In this document: piece by piece, positions 1 to 8,475 of the stretch
Layout of the letters: every line of letters begins with the position of its first letter
Position numbering within the stretch: the first letter of the stretch is position 1
Assembly: GCA_934792625.1 (NCBI GenBank)
Contig: CAKVON010000006.1
Location: 1-64,000 of the forward strand
Length of the DNA: 64,000 bases
Direction: 5' to 3'
Source: an uncultured Atopobiaceae bacterium
GTDB taxonomy: Bacteria > Actinomycetota > Coriobacteriia > Coriobacteriales > Atopobiaceae
The notes under the pieces: model-generated
What the model was told of the DNA's origin: nothing
The model's input: the letters and a program-made list of their open reading frames with translations, nothing else
Database searches by the model: none
Translations under genes and position numbers: made by a program

Positions 1-1753
1 TGGCGCCGCACGGGATCATCGTGGTGAGCATGGCCGTCATGCGGCGGTCCTTCTCGTTCTCGATGGTCTTGGTGGCGAGCACGCCCGGCACGCCGCAGCC
101 CGAGCTCACGAGCATCGGGATGAAGGACTTGCCCGACAGGCCGAAGCGACGGAAGACGCGGTCCATGACGAAGGCGACACGGCTCATGTAGCCGCAGTCC
201 TCGAGGAAGCAGAGAAGGACGAAGAGCACGAACATCTGCGGGATGAAGCCCAGGACGGAGCCCACGCCGCCGATGATGCCGTCGATCACGAGCGACTTGA
301 CGACGTCGGAGGCACCCGCGGCGTCGAGCCAGCCCTCGACCGCGCCCGGGACGGAGGGCACGTAGCCGTCGTAGTCCTCGGCGGCGGGCTCGGCGGCCTG
401 GGCCGCGACGGCCTCGGCGAAGTCGGACTCGGTCACCTTGATGGTGTCGAGCTGCTGTCCGGCGGCCAGGACGGGCTCGCCGTCGGCGTCGAGCTTGGTG
501 ATGACGTCGCCCTTGGTGTCGACGAAGTTGCCGTCCTCGTCGTGGACGGGGGCCGCGTCGGCGACGACGCCGGCCTTGCTCGCGCTGTCCTCGAAGGCGG
601 CGACGGTGGCCCTGGCGTCGGCGTCATCGGGGTCGTCGGCCAGGGCGGCCACGGCGTCGGCGATGCCGTCGGTGGAGACGCCCTTGTCCTCGGCGGCGGC
701 CAGGTAGCCGTCGATCTTGTCGGCGTAGTGGCCCTCGGCGTAGGCGTCGGTGTCGTCGTTGAACTGCTGCTCGCCGGTGGCGCTCACGAAGAAGCCGTCG
801 CCGAACAGGTTCTCGTTGGTCCAGTCGGTGGCGGCGGTGCCCACGGTGGAGATCGCGATGTAGTACACGGCGACCATCACGACGACGAAGATCGGCAGGC
901 CCAGCACTCGGTTGGTGACGACCTTGTCGATCTTCTCGGAGACGGTGAGCCTCTTGGGGGCCTTGGTGACGCACGCGTCCATGACGTCGGCGATCCACTC
1001 GTAGCGGTCGGACGTGATGATGGACTCGGCGTCGTCATCGCGGTCCTTCTCGACAGCCTCGATCACGGGCTCGATGGCGGCCAGCTGCTCGGGGGTGAGG
1101 CCCAGCGGGCGGATGGCCTCGGCGTCGCGCTCGAAGACCTTGATGGAGAACCAACGCTGCAGCTCGAGGTCGCAGCAGCCGGAGATCTGGGCGGCGATCT
1201 TGTCCAGGGCGGACTCGACCTCTGCCGAGAAGCACCTTGCGCCCGCGGACGACCTGCCCGCCTTGGCGGCGGCAATGGCGGAGTTGACGAGCTCGTCGAC
1301 GTTGCTGTTCTTGAGCGCGGAGACCTCGACGACGGGAGCGCCGAGCATGCCGGAGAGCTTGGCGGTGTCGACGACGTCGCCGCGCTCCTTGAGAAGGTCG
1401 CACATGTTGAGGCCGACGACGACCGGGCGGCCAGCCTCGAGGACCTGCGTGGTGAGGTACAGGTTGCGCTCGAGGTTGGTGACGTCGACCAGGTCGATCA
1501 CGGCGTCGGGACGGTCGTTGACGACGTAGTCGCGCGAGACGACCTCCTCGGGCGAGTAGGGCGAGAGCGAGTAGATGCCGGGGAGGTCGACGAACATGAC
1601 TTCGCGGTTGGACTTCCAGGGGGCCTGCTTCTTCTCGACCGTGACGCCAGGCCAGTTGCCGACGTAGCCGTTCGAGCCCGTGAGCTCGTTGAACAGCGTC
1701 GTCTTGCCGCAGTTCGGGTTTCCGGCCAGGGCAATGTTGATCTTGTCTGCCAT
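1..1753 (-). CDS. feoB: Ferrous iron transport protein B (3' end outside window)
   Basis: GTPase-gated Fe(II) permease of the inner membrane. About 584 N-terminal residues are visible; the rest lies beyond the left edge. The G domain is intact: P-loop GNPNCGKTT near residue 12, DLPGIYSL (G3) and NMCD (G4). The membrane part includes the family signature FIPQMFVLFVLLCFLEDCGYMSR and the GCGVPG motif. The ATG at 1753 follows AAGAAAGG. It is the last gene of feoA-feoA-feoB. Unusual: after the first membrane helix there is an insertion of about 140 acidic, Ala/Asp-rich residues (roughly residues 321-463, nt 363-790) where the family normally has a short extracytoplasmic loop. Confidence 0.97.
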   Translation of the reverse strand, partial: MADKINIALAGNPNCGKTTLFNELTGSNGYVGNWPGVTVEKKQAPWKSNREVMFVDLPGIYSLSPYSPEEVVSRDYVVNDRPDAVIDLVDVTNLERNLYLTTQVLEAGRPVVVGLNMCDLLKERGDVVDTAKLSGMLGAPVVEVSALKNSNVDELVNSAIAAAKAGRSSAGARCFSAEVESALDKIAAQISGCCDLELQRWFSIKVFERDAEAIRPLGLTPEQLAAIEPVIEAVEKDRDDDAESIITSDRYEWIADVMDACVTKAPKRLTVSEKIDKVVTNRVLGLPIFVVVMVAVYYIAISTVGTAATDWTNENLFGDGFFVSATGEQQFNDDTDAYAEGHYADKIDGYLAAAEDKGVSTDGIADAVAALADDPDDADARATVAAFEDSASKAGVVADAAPVHDEDGNFVDTKGDVITKLDADGEPVLAAGQQLDTIKVTESDFAEAVAAQAAEPAAEDYDGYVPSVPGAVEGWLDAAGASDVVKSLVIDGIIGGVGSVLGFIPQMFVLFVLLCFLEDCGYMSRVAFVMDRVFRRFGLSGKSFIPMLVSSGCGVPGVLATKTIENEKDRRMTAMLTTMIPCGA

Positions 1754-1907
1754 GCCATGCCTTTCTTGGTGTTGCTGCTTGTGGTCGTGCCCCTGCGCGT
1801 CTCGTCGAACGCGCCTCGGGTCGTGCCTTTGTTAGCTGAAGGTAACTTGAGTTCGCAAAAATATGGGCTTCTCAGCCCATGTGCGCAGGGGGGATGCCCG
1901 CCTGGCG

Positions 1908-2147
1908 CTACTCGCCCTGGTGGACGTCGGTTACCTCGATGTTGTCGGCCTCGTCGCGGCGCAGCGAGAGCTCGTAGCCGCGGACTGTGACCTCAATTGG
2001 GTCGCCCAGGGGCGCGACCTTGCGCACGTAGACGCCCGTGCCCTTGGTGAGGCCCATGTCCATGATGCGGCGCTTGACCGCGCCGACACCGGTGAGCTTG
2101 GCCACGGTGCAGCCCTGCCCCACCTTCACTTCCCTCAGAGTGGTCAT
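1908..2147 (-). CDS. feoA: FeoA domain protein (second copy, next to feoB)
   Basis: A 79-residue SH3-like FeoA protein thought to bind and modulate FeoB. It shows the typical small beta-barrel pattern with a central RRIMDMGLTKGT (family: RRLxxMGLxxGxxI) and the PIEVTVRGYELSLRRDEADNI end. Its start follows a strong GGAGGAAGG. It sits between the other feoA (97 bp upstream) and feoB (154 bp downstream). Two stand-alone FeoA proteins ahead of FeoB is an arrangement known in several anaerobes. Confidence 0.93.
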   Translation of the reverse strand: MTTLREVKVGQGCTVAKLTGVGAVKRRIMDMGLTKGTGVYVRKVAPLGDPIEVTVRGYELSLRRDEADNIEVTDVHQGE

Positions 2148-2244
2148 TTCCTTCCTCCAAAAATGATCGGCCGCATTCGCGGCATGGATACCTGTGGTTG
2201 GTTGTGGCGTCGCGCGCCCGCTGGCGTCTGGTGCCCGCCGACGC

Positions 2245-2475
2245 CTAACGCGTGGTGATGCGCATCGCCATCGTGCGGTTGAGCCCCAGGCGCGCGCCCT
2301 TGACGTCGACCACGACGTCGCCGCCCGCGCGCGAGATGACCCTCACGTCGGCACCCGCGACAAAGCCGAGCTCGGCCAGGTGCTGCTTGAGCTCCGCATT
2401 GCCCTTGACCCGCTCGACGGTCGCAGTGTCACCCTCGCCCACCATCGCGAGAGGAAGCTGCGCTCCTGCACCCAT
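2245..2475 (-). CDS. feoA: FeoA domain protein (first gene of the feo operon)
   Basis: A 76-residue FeoA-type SH3 protein, the first gene of the iron operon. It carries the ELKQHLAELGFVAGADVRV core and ends with the RLGLNRTMAMRI barrel strand. It differs clearly from its neighbour at 1908-2147, so the pair is old or functionally divergent rather than a fresh duplication. A GAAGGGA precedes the ATG. A -10-like TATACT and a small palindrome lie about 75 bp upstream. Confidence 0.9.
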   Translation of the reverse strand: MGAGAQLPLAMVGEGDTATVERVKGNAELKQHLAELGFVAGADVRVISRAGGDVVVDVKGARLGLNRTMAMRITTR

Positions 2476-2815
2476 GGCATGTCCCTTCGTCGTCTTGGTA
2501 CGTTGTCCCGCCGCAGAAGTTCTCCACGGTTAACTGACGAAAGTAGTATATGGCTAACTTAGGGGCATTGGAACCGCAATTGTCCAATCGGACACAATTT
2601 GTTTGGGAGATTTGCGCCCATTCCCTACCGTCCGCCCGACAATGCTCGTCCGAACGCCGATTTGTTACCTTCCGAATAGCGCCTCGAGTCAAGGCAGCGA
2701 TGGCCGACGCAATCGAGCGCACGCACTTCTCGGCATGCCTACAATCTTGTGGGGAATAACTTGCAGAACCGAACTCGCGAGGAAGAGTCTGCCGAGAAGT
2801 GCCGAGGCGCGCGGT
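2476..2815. other. Divergent intergenic region with inverted motif pair
   Basis: No gene was seen between feoA and the flippase. The region holds the feo promoter and a perfect 13-bp inverted pair of the dispersed motif: GCACTTCTCGGCA at 2723-2735 and TGCCGAGAAGTGC at 2790-2802, separated by 54 bases. Open frames here lack ribosome binding sites and family features. Confidence 0.6.
2545..2562 (-). promoter_or_regulatory. Candidate feo promoter with iron-box-like palindrome
   Basis: On the minus strand a TATACT -10 box (2545-2550) is directly preceded by the palindrome CTAAGTTAG (2554-2562). The plus-strand GGCTAACTTAG matches 9 of 11 positions of the right half of the DtxR/IdeR iron box. A second DtxR-like site, TTAGCTGAAGGTAACTTGA (1832-1850), matches the full consensus TTAGGTTAGGCTAACCTAA at 13 of 19 positions and lies between the second feoA and feoB. 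Iron-dependent repression is inferred. Confidence 0.35.
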
Positions 2816-4342
2816 ATGACGCGACTGGGCACCATGGCACTCGCCACCGACAGAAGGGACCGAGTCTTGGCCTTTAACATGCACCGAAGCGAAAACCATG
2901 GTCACGGGCCCATCACGGGCGCCATCGCCCGCGCGAGGCTGGCCGTGGGCGAGGCCTCCGACAGGCACGAGCGCCGTCGTCGCGAGCGTCAGATCAGGCG
3001 CGGTCGCAACCCGGACGATCCGGGCGAGCCGCCGTTTCTGGTTCGTCTGGCCAACCACTGGTGGAACCGTGTGATCACGGCAGTGTACTCGGGCAACCTG
3101 TCCGACCAGACCGAGCAGTACGCCGCCCACAGCGGCGGGCGCGACTACATCTGGAACACGATCGGCATGGCGACGTGGGGTTTCCTGTTCCCGATGCTGA
3201 CGATCGTCGCCACGTGGTTTTCCGGCGTCGAGCACGCGGGCATGTTCTCGATGGCGTTTACCGTGGGCTCGGTACTCATGTGGATGGGCAACTACGGCGT
3301 GCGCACCTACCAGGTGTCCGACGTCGACGAGGGCCACTCCTTCTACGATTACCTGATCTGTCGCGTCTTGACCTGCCTGGCCATGGTCGCCGCAGGCATG
3401 GTCTTCTGCCGCGTGCGCGGCTACGTCGAGCCGATGCTCTCCATCAGCCTGGGCGTCTTCGGTTTCCGCGTCGTCGACGCGATGGCCGACGTCTTCGAGG
3501 GACGCCTGCAGCAGTGCGACAAGCTCTACCTGGCGGGCATCTCGCAGACCATCCGTTCGGTCGCGGGCGCGCTGCTCTTCTCGGTAGTGATATTGGTGAC
3601 GCGCAACATCGGCTTTGCCTCGGTGGCCATGTTGGTCGGCGGCGTCGCATCGCTCGTGCTGGTGACGGTCCCCCTGGGCTTTCTGGAGACCGAGCCTCCG
3701 AGGCGCGCGACCTTCGTGGAGGTCCGCGAGATCTTCCGCGAGTGCCTGCCGCTCTTCTCGGCACTGTTCCTGTACTCGCTGATCGACTGCGTGCCCAAGC
3801 TCGTGATGGAGAACAGCCTGAGCTACGACAACCAGCTGTACTTCAACGCGATGTACTTCCCCACCCACTCGATCATCATGATGGCGGGAATCCTGTACAA
3901 GCCGCAGCTGGTGCGCCTGGCCAACATCTGGGCGCAGCCCGACCAGCGCCGTAGGTTCTCGCTGATCGTGTTCGCGATGATTGCGCTGATCGCGGGCATC
4001 TCCGTCGCGGTGGGCGCCTTCATCCTGTGGCTGGGCATCCCCATCATGAACTTCATGTACGGCCTGGACTTCGAGCCGTACACCGCGCTGTTCCTGGTGA
4101 TGGTGGGCGCGGGGTTCCTGGGTGCTGCAATCGACTTCCTGTACCAGATCATCACCGTGCTGCGCGCCCAGGGCGCCGTGACCAGGATCTACGCGATCGC
4201 GTTCGCACTTTCGATCCTGGTGTCTGAGCTGCTGGTCAACTTCGCGCAGCTGTCGGGCGCGGTCGTTGCGTCGTGCGTGTCGATGGCGGTGCTGTTTGCG
4301 TTGCTGCTTACGGAGTACTTCGCGATTCGCAAGCGCGGGTAG
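2816..4342 (+). CDS. Polysaccharide flippase, MOP/Wzx-like membrane protein
   Basis: A polytopic membrane protein of about 508 residues resembling oligosaccharide flippases (MOP superfamily, Wzx/PST type), which carry lipid-linked sugar units across the membrane. After a charged, Arg-rich N-terminal segment there are about twelve to fourteen hydrophobic helices beginning near TWGFLFPMLTIVATWF and ending in a short basic tail. The start is uncertain: ATGs at 2816, 2834 and 2879 are in frame and none has a strong ribosome binding site. No glycosyltransferases are adjacent, so the substrate is unknown. It is a lone plus-strand gene between the feo operon and aspS. Confidence 0.75.
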   Translation: MTRLGTMALATDRRDRVLAFNMHRSENHGHGPITGAIARARLAVGEASDRHERRRRERQIRRGRNPDDPGEPPFLVRLANHWWNRVITAVYSGNLSDQTEQYAAHSGGRDYIWNTIGMATWGFLFPMLTIVATWFSGVEHAGMFSMAFTVGSVLMWMGNYGVRTYQVSDVDEGHSFYDYLICRVLTCLAMVAAGMVFCRVRGYVEPMLSISLGVFGFRVVDAMADVFEGRLQQCDKLYLAGISQTIRSVAGALLFSVVILVTRNIGFASVAMLVGGVASLVLVTVPLGFLETEPPRRATFVEVREIFRECLPLFSALFLYSLIDCVPKLVMENSLSYDNQLYFNAMYFPTHSIIMMAGILYKPQLVRLANIWAQPDQRRRFSLIVFAMIALIAGISVAVGAFILWLGIPIMNFMYGLDFEPYTALFLVMVGAGFLGAAIDFLYQIITVLRAQGAVTRIYAIAFALSILVSELLVNFAQLSGAVVASCVSMAVLFALLLTEYFAIRKRG

Positions 4343-4411
4343 CGGCAGAGCACTTCCGGCAGCAGGCCCTACAGACAAGCCAGCTGGCAGAACAAACACG
4401 CAAACAAGAAA

Positions 4412-4441
4412 GCGGGGCCGCGCCGGATGGCACGACCCCGC
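4412..4441 (-). terminator. Rho-independent terminator of aspS
   Basis: Minus-strand stem GCGGGGTCGTGCC pairing with GGCGCGGCCCCGC, followed by TTTCTTGTTTG. It lies about 75 bp past the aspS stop. Confidence 0.75.
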
Positions 4442-4517
4442 CTGAAAGTACTTCCTTGTACCTCGCGGCACTTCTCGGCAGCTGGCGCATTTGCGAGCGC
4501 AAGCTGCGACGCCTTGG

Positions 4518-6290
4518 CTACAGGAGCCTCAGCGAGACCTCCTTGAGCTGCTTGATAGACACCTCGGAGGGGGCGTCGCTCATGAGATCCGAGCCGCTGG
4601 ACGTCTTGGGAAACGCCATGACGTCGCGGATCGAGTCGCCGCCGGCAAGCAGCATGCAGACGCGGTCCAGGCCCAGGGCGAAGCCACCCATGGGAGGCGC
4701 GCCAAAGGCGAGGGCGTCCAGCAGGAAGCCGAACTGCTCGCGCGCGCCCTCCTCGGTGAAGCCGAGCATCTTGAGGATGGCCATCTGCATCTCGGCATTG
4801 TGGATGCGCATGCCACCGCCGCCGGCCTCGAAGCCGTCCATGACAAAGTCGTAGGTGTAGGAGCCCACGGCCAGCGGGTCGGCCATGATCTTGTCGGGGT
4901 CGGTCTCGGTCGGCAGGGTGAAGGGCTGGTGCTCGGCCTCGTAGCGCTTGGTCTCCTCGTCCCAGTGGAACAGCGGGAAGTTGACGACCCACAAAAGGTC
5001 GTGGCCCTCGCGCGGGAGCTCCAGGGCGTCGGCCATGTGACGGCGCATGCCACCCAGGATCTCGTCGGCGTGCAGGCGGCTCTCCACGGCGAACATCACG
5101 AGGTCGCCGGGCTCGACGTCCATCTCGGCGCGGAGCGCGGACATCTCCTCGTCCGAGAAGAACTTGACGATGGGGCTGGTGACGGAGCCATCCTCGCGGA
5201 AGGCGATGTAGGCCAGGCCCTTGGCGCCGAACTCGCTGGCGACGTCAGCCAGCTTGTCGATCTTGGCGCGGGGCCACTTGCCGGCGCCCTTGGCGTTGAT
5301 CGCCTTGACGAAGGTCTTCTCGTCAGCGGCAGCGCTCGCGAAGAGCTTGAACTTGGAGTTGGAGAAGATCGGCGTGACGTCGTGCAGCTCCATGCCGTAA
5401 CGGGTGTCGGGCTTGTCGGAGCCGTAGGTGTCCATGGCGTCCCAGTACTGGATGCGGCGCAGCGGGAGCTGGACGTCGACGCCCATCTTGCCCAGGGCCT
5501 CGCCCAGGACGGTCTCGATGCAGCCCATGACGTCATCCTGGTCGACGAACGACATCTCGACGTCGACCTGGGTGAACTCGGGCTGGCGGTCGGCGCGCAG
5601 GTCCTCGTCGCGGAAGCACTTGGCAACCTGGTAGTAGCGCTCGACGCCGCCGATCATGAGCAGCTGCTTGAGCAGCTGCGGGGACTGCGGCAGGGCGTAG
5701 AAGTGGCCCGGCTGCATGCGGGACGGGACCAGGAAGTCGCGCGCGCCCTCGGGGGTCGACTTGAACAGCGCGGGGGTCTCGACCTCGGTGAACTGGGCGT
5801 TGTGGAAGGCCTCGCGCACGGCGAAGGTGAAGTCGCTGCGCATCTTGAGGTTGGCCATCATCTTGGGACGACGGATGTCGAGGTAGCGGTAGCGCAGGCG
5901 CACGTCCTCGGAGGTGTCGATGCCGTCCTCGATCTGGAACGCGGGGGTCTTCGAGGTGTTGAGGACCTCGAGCTCGTTGACGAGGACCTCGACGTGGCCG
6001 GTGGCCATCTTCTCGTTGTCCTGGCCCTCGGGACGCTCGCGCACGACGCCGGTGACCTTGATCGGCCACTCGGAGCGGACGTCCTCGGCGGCGTGGAACG
6101 CGGTGCCGCCGGAGTGCTCGGGGTCGAAGGAGATCTGCGTCACGCCGTCGCGGTCGCGAAGGTCGATGAAGATGAGTCCGCCGTGGTCGCGGCGGTGCCA
6201 GACCCAACCGGTGAGCGTGACGGTCTCGCCGATGTTATCGGCACGCAGCTCGCCGCAGGTGTGGGTGTGCATCGAAAAGGTATCGGTCAT
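4518..6290 (-). CDS. aspS: Aspartyl-tRNA synthetase
   Basis: Class II synthetase charging tRNA-Asp. At 590 residues it has the usual bacterial length. Order: N-terminal OB-fold anticodon domain (TLTGWVWHRRDHGGLIFIDLRDRDG), catalytic core (motif 2 KCFRDEDLRADRQPEFTQVD), the bacterial GAD insertion in the middle, and motif 3 FGLGLDR-type sequence AFGAPPMGGFALGLDRVCML near the C terminus. The start at 6290 follows AGAGGAAC; an internal Met seven codons on is possible but less well placed. It is transcribed alone and ends at its own terminator. Confidence 0.98.
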   Translation of the reverse strand: MTDTFSMHTHTCGELRADNIGETVTLTGWVWHRRDHGGLIFIDLRDRDGVTQISFDPEHSGGTAFHAAEDVRSEWPIKVTGVVRERPEGQDNEKMATGHVEVLVNELEVLNTSKTPAFQIEDGIDTSEDVRLRYRYLDIRRPKMMANLKMRSDFTFAVREAFHNAQFTEVETPALFKSTPEGARDFLVPSRMQPGHFYALPQSPQLLKQLLMIGGVERYYQVAKCFRDEDLRADRQPEFTQVDVEMSFVDQDDVMGCIETVLGEALGKMGVDVQLPLRRIQYWDAMDTYGSDKPDTRYGMELHDVTPIFSNSKFKLFASAAADEKTFVKAINAKGAGKWPRAKIDKLADVASEFGAKGLAYIAFREDGSVTSPIVKFFSDEEMSALRAEMDVEPGDLVMFAVESRLHADEILGGMRRHMADALELPREGHDLLWVVNFPLFHWDEETKRYEAEHQPFTLPTETDPDKIMADPLAVGSYTYDFVMDGFEAGGGGMRIHNAEMQMAILKMLGFTEEGAREQFGFLLDALAFGAPPMGGFALGLDRVCMLLAGGDSIRDVMAFPKTSSGSDLMSDAPSEVSIKQLKEVSLRLL

Positions 6291-6451
6291 GCATGTTCCT
6301 CTCGTCTGCGCCGCCCCGTGCCGTTACGGGCGGCGACATCGTCAGACTGCGCGCGAGGCGTAGACGGCACCGGCGCGCGGGTTCCCATACTAGCAGCAAC
6401 GGGCGCGCACGTGACCTGCCACGGCCAAGGGCAACAAGTCATTAACTGTCG

Positions 6452-7708
6452 TCAGCCACGCAGGACGCAGGACTTCCTGTCGAAGCCGTCACCAAGCACC
6501 TGGGAACAATAGTCGACGACCCACTTTCGCGAGAAGGACACGCTGCTCTGCACGGCGTTGATGCCGTTGGCGGAGGCAAGCTCGTCGGTGTAGGCGTCCA
6601 GGCGGTACGTCGTCAGGTCGTGGCCGGTCAGGCGCTGGGTCACCACGGGCACCATCTCCCAGGAGGCCACGTGGCAGGTGCCGTCGGGGTCGCGCCGCAG
6701 GTCGACCTTGGCCATGCCGCCCACCATGGTCTGGGCCGTGGGTTGGGTGGAGACGAAGTTGCCCAACGACCAGAAGACCAGCGTCCGGTTGCCGCCCGAG
6801 CCCTTGACGGTCTCGACGGGCTCGATGACATGCGGGTGGGTGCCGATGATCACGTCGACCCCGGCGTCGGCCATGACCTGCGCCCAGCGGCGCTGCGACT
6901 CGTCGGGGGTCTCCTGATACTCCGTCCCCCAGTGCGGGCAGGCTATGACCACGTCGGCCTTGCCCTGCTTGCGGGCACGGGATACGTCGTCGGCGATCAG
7001 GCCCTCGTCGAGCATGCGCACGGCATAGGGGTTGTCGGACGGAAGCGCGATGCCGTTGGTCGAGAAGGTGTAGTTGAGGATGGCCACGCGCATGCCGTTC
7101 TTCTCGGCAACGTAGATCTTGTCGTAGGCCTCCTTGCCGTCGGCAAGGCCCAGCACGGCCGTGTCGGGGTGCTTCTTGCGCCAGAAGGCGAGCTCGGACT
7201 CGATGCCCCTCTGGCCCGCGTCCAGCGAGTGGTTGGTCGCGCGGGTGACCACGTTGAAGCCGGCGGCCACCTCGGCGTCGCCGATTTCCTGCGGGCCGTT
7301 GAACATGGGGTAGCCCGAAAGGCCCAGCGACTCGCCGCCCAAGGGCGTCTCCTGGTTGACGATGGCGATGTCGGCGGCCTGGGCGTCGGCCTTGATGTTG
7401 GCGAACAGGTGCGAATAGTCGCGCTTGCCGCCCGACTCGCCGCTCTCCCACACGCCACGGTGGACCAGGACGTCGCCGACCATCATGACCGAGACGGTCT
7501 TGGACCGGGGCGCGGCGGCGTCCGTTACCTCGGGAAGGTTCTGGGGCGCCATGCCGACGGGCGCGCCATTGCGGGTTGTGGTGACGTTTACGCCGGCTGC
7601 CGAGAAGGGCGAGCCGGGCACGAGCGTCGCGACGACCGCGAGCGCAATGGCCAGGCATGCCGCGACCACTGCCGCGATGACGATGTTGCGACGGTTGCGC
7701 TGCCTCAT
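6452..7708 (-). CDS. CapA-family (PGA_cap) metallophosphatase-like protein
   Basis: A 418-residue membrane-anchored exported protein of the poly-gamma-glutamate synthesis CapA family. One N-terminal helix (RNIVIAAVVAACLAIALAVVATLV) precedes the extracytoplasmic domain. Metallophosphatase-fold motifs are clear: VMMVGDVLVHRG, NQETPLGG, ATNHSLDAG, CPHWGTEY, IGTHPHVIEPVE and WSLGNFVS. The ATG at 7708 has GGGGGA eight bases ahead; upstream in-frame sequence looks non-coding. There are no capB/capC genes nearby, so a role in capsule polyglutamate is not supported; a general cell-surface role is more likely. Confidence 0.88.
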   Translation of the reverse strand: MRQRNRRNIVIAAVVAACLAIALAVVATLVPGSPFSAAGVNVTTTRNGAPVGMAPQNLPEVTDAAAPRSKTVSVMMVGDVLVHRGVWESGESGGKRDYSHLFANIKADAQAADIAIVNQETPLGGESLGLSGYPMFNGPQEIGDAEVAAGFNVVTRATNHSLDAGQRGIESELAFWRKKHPDTAVLGLADGKEAYDKIYVAEKNGMRVAILNYTFSTNGIALPSDNPYAVRMLDEGLIADDVSRARKQGKADVVIACPHWGTEYQETPDESQRRWAQVMADAGVDVIIGTHPHVIEPVETVKGSGGNRTLVFWSLGNFVSTQPTAQTMVGGMAKVDLRRDPDGTCHVASWEMVPVVTQRLTGHDLTTYRLDAYTDELASANGINAVQSSVSFSRKWVVDYCSQVLGDGFDRKSCVLRG

Positions 7709-7972
7709 GTAGTCGTCCCCCTTCGCGGGTCGCAAGCCACACGGCACTTCTCGGCAGGCCGTATTGTCAGAAGGGTAGCCCATCGCGGGCGGACACGGGC
7801 ACGGCGGCGGTCCAGCGACCGCGAACGGCCCGTCGCACATACCAGTTGCCGACCAATCGGGCGCAGAATCAGCCGGTCGGCGGAATCGTTGGCAGATGCA
7901 TGTATGAAACCCGCGCGGTCGGATAAATTTTCGTCATGCGAAGGTACTGTCCCAACGAGGAAAGGACGCGTC

Positions 7973-8278
7973 ATGGGCAAGAGGGCAACGGAGGCACTCG
8001 ATCTGGATTACAACGGCCTGGTCGACTACCTTCACTCGAACCACTCCGTGTACATGAAGGTCGGGTCGGCCATGTATTACCTCACGGACGTCAACTTCCA
8101 GTCTTGGCGTGCCCAGGACACCAGCAAGCGTAACGAGAAGAACCACTACGTCGACTGCAGCGACCTCGTCCCCACGCTCGACGAGTTCCTCTCCATCCCC
8201 TTCATCAACGGCAGCAAGGTCGCCGACGTCTTCGACACCGCCAAGTTCTACGCCTCGGTCAAGGGCGAGAAGGAATAG
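7973..8278 (+). CDS. Small conserved-looking protein of unknown function
   Basis: A 101-residue protein I do not recognise. The start follows GAGGAAAGGACG, an excellent ribosome binding site, and a terminator follows 85 bp after the stop, so the gene is probably real and monocistronic. The sequence is soluble-looking, with aromatic-rich stretches (VYMKVGSAMYYLTDVNFQSW) and an acidic helix (DCSDLVPTLDEFLSIPF). It has no signal peptide and no Cys pairs. Confidence 0.7.
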   Translation: MGKRATEALDLDYNGLVDYLHSNHSVYMKVGSAMYYLTDVNFQSWRAQDTSKRNEKNHYVDCSDLVPTLDEFLSIPFINGSKVADVFDTAKFYASVKGEKE

Positions 8279-8362
8279 CGGCACAGGGTCGGCGCCGTCG
8301 CGACGTCTTGGCTTGAACCAGCGTCGCGTGTTCGCAACCGGCAGCGCGCGACAGGCTTTGGT

Positions 8363-8390
8363 CGGGGTCCCTCGGGGCCCCGATTTTTTG
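8363..8390 (+). terminator. Rho-independent terminator
   Basis: TCGGGG...CCCCGA stem with a six-T tail, downstream of the 101-residue gene. Confidence 0.8.
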
Positions 8391-8400
8391 TGTCGGCAGC

Positions 8401-8475
8401 GTTTACGGCAGCAGTGCTCGCGACGGCTGCGTTTGCGCCAGCCGTGTTTGTGCCAGCCGTGTATGCGCCGGCCGC
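8401..8475. repeat. Imperfect 15-bp tandem repeat
   Basis: Three clear 15-bp units (8431-8445, 8446-8460, 8461-8475; consensus GTTTGYGCCAGCCGT) with two more degenerate ones before them. The array lies between the terminator and the stop of the pseudouridine synthase. Its period is a multiple of three, but no supported gene covers it. Confidence 0.5.

Noticed and set aside
8401..8475. 15-bp tandem repeat considered as a CRISPR-like or coding pentapeptide repeat
   Set aside because: Units are contiguous without spacers and no gene with a start covers them; kept only as a simple repeat.
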